From: Phytophthora quininea
Lineage: Eukaryota; Oomycota; Peronosporomycetes; Peronosporales; Peronosporaceae
Direction of reading: 5' to 3'
Assembly: GCA_011947345.1 (NCBI GenBank)
Contig: JAAVTG010000387.1
Location: forward strand, 1-64,000
DNA length: 64,000 bases
The position numbers and the translations under genes were made by a program. Below are positions 46,711-54,630 of the stretch, one piece after another. The notes beneath the pieces are model-generated. The model ran no database searches. It saw only the letters and a list, made by a program, of their open reading frames with translations, and was not told the origin of the DNA. The first letter of the stretch is position 1. Each line of letters opens with the position of its first letter.

Positions 46711-46820
46711 TTAGCAACTCGCACACTAGCGCCCACGCCGATCCAAACGCGATTGCCAGCCCCACACGCATCGCTCAAGCGGACCCGGGCCATCAGCCGC
46801 TTGCCCCGCTCCTGCGCCAC

Positions 46821-47511
46821 TTCTGAATATGTTGGATGCTTGTTAAGATTGCCGACGTGTTTTTTGTGGCTTACATGGCGGGACCACTAGGAGTCAGCTC
46901 TGTGTGGGTTGTTGTAGAGGGCCTGCTGATCATCTCTCGAGAACAGTTCATGTCGCGCGGTACCTGCACTCGCCACCTTTGAGGTGATGACGCAAGATTG
47001 GATGAAGCCGATATTCACTCAAGGTGAAGCGCCCCAAGAAGACCATCTACGTTGGTTCGGCCTTTTTCCCCTTGCCGTCGTCATCGTTGGCGTCTCGATC
47101 GGCATGACGCCCTGATCGAGTGAGAGCGTCACCACGTCGCCATCTCAGGCACGACAATGCCACTGCAGCACCACCGCCTTGTTATCGGGAGCTGATAATC
47201 TTTCGTTTACTGCAGCGACGCTGTCGTCGTCCAGACGGTTCTGACATCAGTGGGCGCCACTATGTCATCCGAGATGGCGGCGTCGGACTGACACCAGACA
47301 ACAGTGCCGAGCCGCACAATTAGTCGCTAAACCAGTTTGTTGCTATCACTCGAGTTAACGAAACAAATTCAGATATCCACATTATATATCAAGAACAAAG
47401 CTGTTGAGATGAAGATCAGCAAACCGATCATCTCCCCATTGATTTCCTGGTCAACTAGGCTATAGTCCGTGCAACTGTGGTCTTCCTAGTAACGTGGTCG
47501 CTGATCAGCAT
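46821..47511. other. Intergenic, no gene recognised
   Basis: Unique sequence of ordinary composition between the array and a dead transposon. Short open frames (up to 67 codons at 47120-47323, + strand) show no recognisable motif. It may hold the 3' end or terminal repeat of the Harbinger-like element, but no inverted repeat was found. Confidence 0.6.
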
Positions 47512-48890
47512 TTACATCTGCGTAGCATCTGAGTCCTCGTCGGCTTCACAGTGACGAGGAAGATCTTCGAGTGACATCCGGTGGCGCAGTTGTTTACGGC
47601 GACGATACTTCTCTTGAGAGAGACGACGCTTTCGTCCATTCTCCGTCCCGATGGCGAGAAGTCGATGCTCGCGTTGAGCATACTCCTCCGCATTATCTTC
47701 GCGCAGTGGGTTGTTTGTTAGGCTCACACAAACCTGGAAAATGTCGTCGTACAGTTCTTCTCCCCACCTGTATTTGTCCGAGCATACGCGCCACAGTGAG
47801 CACAATCTCCCGAAGAAGTTCTCCACGATCATGCGGTCAGCAGAGACGTCGTCATTGAAGTGCCGGTCAATACGGGAGAGGTTCTTGCCTTTCTTCGGAT
47901 GAATGCAGCGCTTCTGATCGGCGAGACCTTGGTAACCTTTGTCCGCCAGCAGCGCCCACTCATCCAGGAAGATCTCCGCCAGCGGCCCTTCGTCAGCTAA
48001 GTTCCTATCCGCTTCGGATTTAAGACGGATCGAGTCGTGGAACTCGGTGTTATTCTTGAATATAGTGATGTCGGGGTATTTCCTCGTGCGTGGTCACTGC
48101 AGTTGATAGCAAACCCACGCGGGTTAAACGAGACTTCAACCTTCAGTCCAGACAGTTTGTGCTTACCGCTGTAAAACGGCATAACTTCTGCCATCGTTCC
48201 GGCGGGGCGATTCGACTGCTGAAACGTCACGTCGGTCGCATACAGCGCGCACGGGAATTGCTGAAAGGTGCGACCAGACGTGACGAAGTTCCGCATCGTA
48301 GACTCGCCAGCCTTAGCACGCACCCAGTCGTCGTACAATCTTGGTGCGAGGACGGGCAGGAAGGCGGTGACAGTTTTAATGAATGTCGGCGTCTTGATGC
48401 GGAAGGCGTCCGCGTTCATATCCCACGTCCCGCCATGCTTCAGGACGGACAGCGTCATAAAGAAGACGTCCTTGCCCGCCAAGGCCGAGCGCCGACCACG
48501 GTCCACATTCCAGTATCGGGTCACATGAGGGCGTACGCTGGCCCATAAGCGGTTGAATTCCCGTGGCGAGAAGTTCGTCAGGCGGCGAACAGCTTCTGCT
48601 CCGCCTTCGTTGCACCAATAGCCAACTATGGGGCAAGGGGAGTCCTGGTCGTCGGCATCGTCTTCGTGAGGTGGCTGGCGAGAAAACTCAGCAAACTCGG
48701 CGCGCCGCTCAACTTCACGCTCATCGAGCATAGCCAACATGGATTGCTGATGCTCTTGCTGGGAGCGCTGGGATCTACGCGAGACCATCTGGTGCGGGGG
48801 TGAAAGGCGGAATGCTGGGTTGGTGGAAGAACCGCTAATAAGTCGCATTTGGTAAGAGCAAACTGCCTCTTGACGCCAACAAGTGACCAT
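47512..48890 (-). pseudogene. Harbinger-like DDE transposase, frameshifted
   Basis: Two overlapping frames form one DDE_Tnp_4 (PIF/Harbinger, HARBI1-like) transposase of about 460 residues, which cuts and pastes its own element. The first part (48890-48081) has an acidic linker, then helices with PREFNRLWASVRPHV, and the first catalytic Asp in YATDVTFQQSNRP followed by FYSGKHKLSGLKVEV. After a one-base shift near the A-run at 48079-48081 the protein continues with the second Asp in LLADKGYQGLADQKR and the catalytic Glu in MIVENFFGRL. All three catalytic residues are present. The family assignment rests on these motifs. The single defect could be real decay or a missing base in the assembly. 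No terminal repeats or target duplication were identified. Confidence 0.8.
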
Positions 48891-48955
48891 GAGCCCTCAA
48901 CGCCAACCAGTGCCCAGCAAGTCCTCGACGCCAACCAGTGTCCAGCAAGCCCTCG
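48872..48955. repeat. 28-bp tandem repeat, 3 copies
   Basis: Three copies of a 28-mer beginning ACGCCAACCAGTG-CCAGCAAG at 48872-48899, 48900-48927 and 48928-48955, at the 5' edge of the Harbinger-like element. The period is not a multiple of three, which argues against a coding role. Confidence 0.8.
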
Positions 48956-49332
48956 GTTCCAGTCATCGCTACGCCTCAGTCAGCTGTTAACTGGCATCTG
49001 GTGCAGACAGTGAAGGACGTAGGCTCTGTGGAAGTGAAGCGCTGTACAATGGAGTTGTGTAGTTCATAACAAGGGAGGCAGTATGTTTTTGCATGTCAGC
49101 GAAACGATAGTAGCTTTACAAAGCAATGAAAGACAGCTCAATTTCACATCTCGAACATCTTCTGTAGACGTTGCGAGACAATCCAAGTCCGTGGTGATTT
49201 GTCGCTTGCTGAAGAGTGACTTTCGTGCCAACGACGAACTGGTACTTAGGTCAAATGTGAGGCTGGAGCGGAGAGAAGGGTATGAACACCGAATGAGAGC
49301 CATAAGCACGAGCGACACCAACAATTGGATGC
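48956..49332. other. Intergenic, nothing recognised
   Basis: No convincing coding, RNA or repeat signal. An open frame from 49083 on the + strand has no recognisable motif. Confidence 0.5.
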
Positions 49333-49776
49333 AACATCAAGCTCAATTCGCAGTTCGGCAAGAGCAACGGCTGGTCTTACTGGGGCAGGCTTGACCTGTT
49401 CGAGATGTTTACACAGGACGCGGCCGCCAGTCCGTCCTACGAATACATCGACTTTGGCGGCCCTAGGGGTGTCGATCCACGGCCAGCTAACCATGCACGT
49501 GGATTCCGCATGAAGGACTGCGATCCGTGCTTCCGCCCCGCCAGTCCGTCCAAGAGGTGGAGAAACGACAACATGCATCCCATGTCGTCGGGCGACACGG
49601 CGCAGTTCTCCAACGAGGATTAGAACCCGACCAGGGCTCTGACGGCATGGGTCAGTGCATTCAACTCATTTGGAAGCCGACCATCAGCAAGTGCAGCAAG
49701 CTCGACGGCGGCGCCGACACTTCGTCATCACCACGGGGGCGATGACAAGATCTACAACAATGCCGAGCTCGTCTGA
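49333..49776 (+). pseudogene. Unrecognised coding relic with three one-base frame breaks
   Basis: Read in three frames, this stretch gives one coherent protein-like sequence of about 148 residues. It opens with aromatic-rich GKSNGWSYWGRLDLFEMFTQ, continues through a Pro/Arg-rich middle and ends with KIYNNAELV and a TGA at 49774-49776. The switches fall at short homopolymers: TT at 49620-49621, TT at 49721-49722 and the five-G run at 49735-49739. One extra base at each restores the frame. I do not recognise the family, and the start is not clear. It may be a decayed gene, or a real gene damaged by consensus errors. Confidence 0.45.
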
Positions 49777-51619
49777 GTCGTCGAACCATCGAGAGCTCGC
49801 CTCCACTAGACAGTACGTTATCTTGCATCTTAATACCCAGCATGGAACATTTGTTATGTGATGACTTGCCATTTTGGATATAAGGGCTCGCTATTTTCTA
49901 AGATGACTCGCTCTCGTCCTCGCTGTCACTTCCGCTAAGGTCACTGTCAATGCCGTCTTCTTAGCCTCAACAAATCTAATTAAAGGAAAAAATTTGAGCT
50001 GCTACATTTGAAAGTGTCCACGAGGACAATATGACATGCTGGATTAAATACGAATAACCTTCGTTTCATCTCACTGGCAACGCATCTAAGCGCTTGGGAT
50101 GACCAAAACAACACTGCCATAATGCTCGATGAAAACCTTATCGCTAAGGCCTTCGTAAATTGCTGTTTCTCCTAAAGTTTAGGAGAAAAACAACATTACA
50201 TTGGCTATTGCGCCTTCGCGATGAAGGCAACAAGTGGACTGTACGAAAAGTCTCCAAACGCGAGTTACGTCAAAGGATGGTGTCATGCCTCCAAAAGAAA
50301 AGGTTGCGGTCGTGATTTTGGGGGCATTGGACGGTTTTATTTTCAAGACGTCAACATGACGCAAGAATTGCATGAATTATCCGGTCGTGTGAAGGAAGTG
50401 CGGTCGCTCATAGCTTAGATGGAAAAGATGGATGACTGTGGTTCTCTCACTACTAAGATCAAGTCTCTGAACCTGTACGGTTCATCCATTCGGTATGGTC
50501 ATTTTCTCCCCTTCCAGATCTTACAAGATTTCAAGAGGATGTGACATAGTGCCGACGGAATTCTCCGAGAGACTCCGTCACCGGCTCATCTTTGGACCGC
50601 CTCAAGTTCAAGTCAATGTGTGCCACACACCAAATCTGGACCCATCCTCAATGTGTGTGGACCACCCCACTTTGGGAAATAATTTAGGAACCGGCCGGCC
50701 GAACGACGAAGTCAGGATTGGAAGTAGTTAAAGCCCCAAGCGCTACATCACGAGGAAACGTGGTTATCACATACATATATGTTTGCTGCCACAAACCGGA
50801 TTATTGAAATAGCCCAGATCACAAAGGCACCGTCATTCATGTTGTTCATCCACTTTTTTCACAACTTCCCACCTATGACCTGAGAGAGTCTTGTGCGGAC
50901 CAAGCCGGCCACAACTTCACCAACTGCGTTGAAAACGCGATCATTATGTGCCCGATATTTACGAATAACAACATGGATGATTGGCGTGGCGTTATATGTG
51001 ATTTTCGCAAGGCGACGATTTGAATCTACGATCCCAAGGACAGGAAATTCTACCATCAAGAGTTTTTGGTAAGGCAGTTCACACATTCCAGAACATGATC
51101 GACCGTGAAAAGCAGCTACATGAGGAGAATTGTTTTTACGGCTACAGACAGCGGGATTTAGGGGTGTAAGTGACACATTGGTTTGATTTGTACCTACAGC
51201 GTGTATACGAGCGCGATTCGACACTACATCAAGTCGCAACTCTACCGGAAGATCGTCTACGGCAGCTAAGGTTTGATTACGTTGCTGACATAGTCGAAGG
51301 ACTGCATAAGTGGTCAATACATTCAGTGAATTCTGTCATCTAAGTGAATTTGGTGAAGCCGTGGAATTCAATGAACTCTGCGGCTTCTGTGAAGTTATTT
51401 TACTAAATACTGAATGTTTACCGGTATTATGTTTTTACTTACTACGTCCATAAAAGGAAATGGCCCGGTTACACCGACGGATAGAGTGCAACAGCCACCT
51501 TCCCGTCGGGCAACAGCTGTCCGGTGATCATAGTCTTTTTATTTGAACGAGCAGCAAGTAACGAATTAGTAGGAGTTTTGGTAAAATTAGAGGCTGCTGT
51601 ATTTTGCACTAAAATTTGG
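49777..51619. other. Intergenic, transposon-type relics only
   Basis: No intact gene seen. A 152-codon frame on the - strand (51317-50859) and a + strand stretch at about 51164-51342 (containing LQRVYERDSTLHQV and FDYVADIVEGLHKW) look protein-like but match nothing I know, and they partly overlap on opposite strands, so at most one can be real. Confidence 0.4.
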
Positions 51620-51832
51620 TTTCGAGTGCTTGAGTCCTGGCGGCCTCGCACTGACTGAGAGCTTCTGTCGCCAGGAGAGCACGCCGTTTTTGCTTCATGG
51701 AGTACTGCATCCTGCGTTGTTTAGGCTGAGAGAACTCCTCGTCGAGGAGTCCCTCAATGGCGATCTCCTCTGGCTGCTGTAGCGCTCTATCTGATGGTGG
51801 GCACTCTGCGGGGGTTCAGCGGCTCCCTCCAT
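51620..51832 (-). pseudogene. Small unrecognised ORF with a frame break
   Basis: From an ATG at 51832 the protein begins MEGAAEPP. After one missing base in the five-C run (five G at 51810-51814 on the + strand) it continues in the next frame with an acidic segment (PEEIAIEGLLDEEFSQPKQR), then a basic one (MQYSMKQKRRALLATEAL), ending at about 74 residues. The composition suggests a nucleic-acid-binding or element-encoded N-terminus, but no family is recognised. Confidence 0.35.
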
Positions 51833-52639
51833 TTTACCAAGTGAATGACTCAGAATAATAACTGCGGTTTAGCGTTGCGACGCAACGCTTTGAGTGGTTT
51901 GGTTGGTTGATAAAATTGATGGTTACACGATCCATATCACACACGCCCGTTTTACGTCGAGTTTTGCTGGCAGTTGCGGTCTGTCCGTCGGTGTATAATA
52001 GAAAATAATGGTGGCAGTAGGGAGAGCCTTTGTCCAAAGTTTAATATTATCTTCAGCAATACCTGAAAGAAGCTTCGCCATCCCGAGCTCCCTGTAGTTG
52101 AGGTGATTGGCGTGGCTGAACTCACATGCTGTTTTTATTTTTGCCAGGCCTTCGCGTCCAAGTTTCCCAAACTTGTGGTTGTCATCAGATGCAGGTATCC
52201 TCCAGGTATCCTCCAGGTAACTTTCCAGGATTTGGAAGGTTCGCTAAATTTCCATAAAACGGGCGAAATATGATGGAAAATTACACGTCCAATTATTACA
52301 CAGGTATTTCGCGCAGATTTTCCTGGGAAATTCACATGCGCGCTATTTTGCAAAAAGTGGAAAAAGTGGAAATGACAAGCACCGAGCTCTGTCGGAACTG
52401 TATCCATCCAATCAAAAACGGAGCGACTTCTACAGGTATTGCCCAGATTGCATACCTGGACGATACCTGCTGCTGCAGCGATATCAAGGAAATCACAACT
52501 TCCGGGTTTTGGCCAGGTGTTGACCAGGTATTGTCCATGCAAGCACCATGTATTATCAAAGTCTTAGCTCCAGCAGTCTTCCTCACAAATTGAAGCACGC
52601 TAGCTACTTGTTGATCGTCTTCAACACCGTGTCCAGCAT
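51833..52639. other. Intergenic with scattered CAGGTAT motifs and a hairpin
   Basis: No gene recognised. AGCGTTGCG/CGCAACGCT forms a perfect palindrome with one central base at 51871-51889. From 52190 to 52535 the motif CAGGTA(T) or its complement recurs about nine times, three of them in an 11-bp tandem at 52193-52225. An open frame of 135 codons on the - strand spans this patch but looks like a product of the repeats. Confidence 0.5.
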
Positions 52640-53130
52640 TGTCTAGCGCAGCTTGGAAATCCCCAACGGTGACACGTCGCAGGTAGCCTCAGACGACACG
52701 CAGTTCCAAAAGTAAAGACACATGAACACTCAGCAGCTGTCATTGTCCTTCTGTTGCGGCTCTTCGATACTCAGTCCAGCATATTTTTTTCCAATGCGGA
52801 ATAAATCAGTTGTGCCACCCTCTTCAAAACTCTTGGCTTGCTATTGACAGACTTGTTGTCGTACAGGCGCAGATTTTTCCATGTGCTGTCCTCCACCAGG
52901 CAACACCAGTGAGCATTCCTCAGATTGGCAGGCAACAGTACGAAACGATGTTCCGTGCTAGCAGCACGAATCTTTTCCAGGGTATCGCCAGTAACCATAG
53001 CCTTCTCATTGGCTGCAGCCGTAGGCGGTAACGCGATAGAAAAGGTACACATTATTGACCCACGTCGAGTCGCTGAAGCGATAGAGATCAGTGTACGTGA
53101 TATCGAAGCTAAAACCGGGGAGTCTATCGT
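52640..53130 (-). pseudogene. Ulp1-like (C48) cysteine protease relic
   Basis: Parts of one papain-fold deSUMOylase-type protease can be followed through several frames. An N-terminal segment YRFSDSTWVNNVYL lies near 53050-53100. A central segment (53052-52771) has the catalytic His in NAHWCCLVED and the catalytic Asp in LRLYDNKSV. The Gln/Cys segment PQQKDNDSC follows at about 52760-52733. Breaks: a frame change near 53030, another near the seven-A run at about 52783-52789, and a TGA at 52730-52732 directly after the catalytic Cys where Gly is normal. Such proteases are often carried by Mutator-like and other plant and oomycete elements, so a transposon origin is likely but not shown. Confidence 0.7.
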
Positions 53131-53405
53131 GCGGCCAACTGCTCATCCGACTGCTTAAGATGTAGTTTTAAAATTTAACAACGATTACCTGACCATTTTT
53201 CGTAGTGGGTCGAAAACTAATCTCACCAAAACAGATATGAGGCATCGCTAAACTGTGTCAATACATCATACCATGGCATAAAAACAGTGGGCTAGGGTGT
53301 GCAGCGAAGCTAGCATCCATTTAACTTATATTACAGGATGTGTAGGAGGTGGCAAGTTCAGATTTTTGGCAAATTGTTGGTATGTCTCTAAGCATTTCGT
53401 TAGCG
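53131..53405. other. Intergenic, nothing recognised
   Basis: AT-rich spacer between two dead element-type genes; no feature seen. Confidence 0.5.
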
Positions 53406-54014
53406 CTATGGTACCTTCGCCAAAACTACAGTAGTAACAGTAATTAGTCTAGTCTGACTAATTCTTGTGTCTTTTCGCCGCTTTTCGTGACCTGGATGGT
53501 ACACATCCATATGAACTTTAACGTGGTTCGTTGCACCGATAGAATACGTCACACGACACTTGCATTTGATGCAGTACGCGTATGCAGCATCCTTTGAAGT
53601 CAATTTCTCTGGAGGGATGATTAAATTGCCCTTGTGGACTGGCCTAATAAATTTCCACCGCTCAGGCACCTTCGCACGAACCATCTTAAACATCACTGGG
53701 GGCGCTGAGATGATGTCAAGTGGTGGCGGGTCAGCGGTCACCCGCGCCTTCTTCTTCTTGGGTCTCTTGTATGCCTACGTCGTGGGGTTGAACGTGGGGT
53801 TGAAACTGCTGCTCTGCTCCGCGAAGTCGAGCTGCGAGGCGGTAAGCCGCTGCACGGCGCTCGAACTTGGTGCGGGGGGAGGCGAACTAAATGGGGGCTC
53901 GTTGCTTGGAGACGCTAGCGTCAAAAGCCAGAGAGGTGCTTCTTCATGGGCATCGGATACTGCGCAGTCCATCTGGTCCTGGCCGTAGATTCGAGTTTGC
54001 GCTTCCAGCAGCAC
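53406..54014 (-). pseudogene. BED-type zinc-finger protein, interrupted by a stop
   Basis: From ATG at 54014 the frame runs about 79 residues, with a Ser/Pro-rich stretch, to a TAG at 53775-53777. It then continues in the same frame with a basic cluster (YKRPKKKKARV, a likely nuclear signal) and a zinc-finger segment YCIKCKCRVTYSIGATNHVK followed by VHMDVYHPGHEKR, giving the C-x2-C...H-x4-6-H spacing of BED fingers used by hAT transposases and host regulators. No transposase core follows. The internal stop is a substitution rather than a homopolymer slip, which argues for genuine decay. A truncated host gene is possible. Confidence 0.6.
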
Positions 54015-54630
54015 ATCGAAGCCCCGTCCCGAAATGTTCTGTACGCCAACATAATAATTACCAATGAGAAAATAATTATTAAGGATCTGGGCCCCGAAGT
54101 ACCGCTACGTACAGAAGCTCTACGTTGAGATCTCTACGTAGAAGATTTGTGACGTACAACAACGTTGAGACCCCAAACGTTAACCCATACTGCCCAGTAT
54201 GGGTAAAAAGTTAATTGGTCAAAACTTGGATAAAAATAATGATAATTGGACAAAACCGCTGCTCAAATTAACCCACTCTACTTGAAGAAAGAAAATACTG
54301 TCTTGGGCATTAGCTTTTCATCGCAGCAGGCGGACTCCAACCCAGGTCACGGGAGTGGACGGGCAGATACCAAACCGCTTCCCTAAGTGATCCCGCAACA
54401 AAGGAAGCCTAAGTATGAACTTTAATGGACAGAACAATTTTGAACTTACCAGAGATCTCTTCACCAATAGTAGTCTGGCGCATGCTAATTGTGAACACAG
54501 ACTAATTTTTCAGACAGACTAATTACAGGGCAAGATTTTAAAAGAAAATAGTAAAACGCAATTTTAGATTTAACCTTTTCGTGTCTAAATTAGATAGAAT
54601 TACTGCACCAAAATCGTGGGGCAGGCACTG
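54015..54630. other. Upstream region of alanyl-tRNA synthetase
   Basis: AT-rich intergenic DNA. Features seen: several CTACGT motifs at about 54107-54160, and a perfect inverted repeat ACCCATACTG-CC-CAGTATGGGT at 54183-54204. The promoter of the synthetase gene should lie in the last few hundred bases, but no confident core element could be named. Confidence 0.5.
54183..54204. repeat. Perfect 10-bp inverted repeat
   Basis: Arms ACCCATACTG and CAGTATGGGT are separated by CC, about 430 bp upstream of the synthetase start. It could be a cruciform, a binding site for a dimeric factor or a terminal fragment of a small element. Confidence 0.7.

Larger units (their letters stand above)
3286..46820 (-). 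repeat. Tandem array of 90 tRNA-Ser(CGA) units
   Basis: Head-to-tail units of 437-628 bp, each with one 81-bp tRNA gene on the - strand and a GC-rich spacer. Spacer order on the + strand after the tRNA is: a conserved block of about 170 bp; CAGTCGGCCA/CAGTTGGCCGACGTCGCAGC repeats; a variable number (0-8) of a 22-bp repeat beginning CAGTCGGTCGACGTCGCAGC; a conserved block with GCGGCCGC; a tract of CCGAAAA/CCGGAAA heptamers; and CCCGTCCGACACGCACACG before the next tRNA. The left edge starts inside a heptamer tract and the right edge breaks off in the conserved block at CCTGCGCCAC. Long open frames (up to about 210 codons) exist in nearly every frame of both strands because the spacer lacks stop codons; they are not genes. 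Confidence 0.97.

Noticed and set aside
3286..46820. CRISPR-like repeat-spacer array
   Set aside because: The repeats contain a tRNA gene, the spacers are also repeated, unit size is about 450-630 bp, and the genome is eukaryotic.
3286..46820. 5S or other rRNA repeat array
   Set aside because: The conserved transcribed element folds as tRNA-Ser; no 5S internal control region or rRNA core motif was seen in the spacer.
3351..46826. Hundreds of open frames of 60-212 codons on both strands of the array
   Set aside because: They recur with every unit, overlap in all frames, have low-complexity composition dictated by the spacer repeats, and include the antisense of the tRNA gene; no start context or known domain.
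50859..51317. 152-codon ORF on the - strand as a gene
   Set aside because: No recognisable motif, and the opposite strand has an equally coding-like stretch; insufficient evidence.
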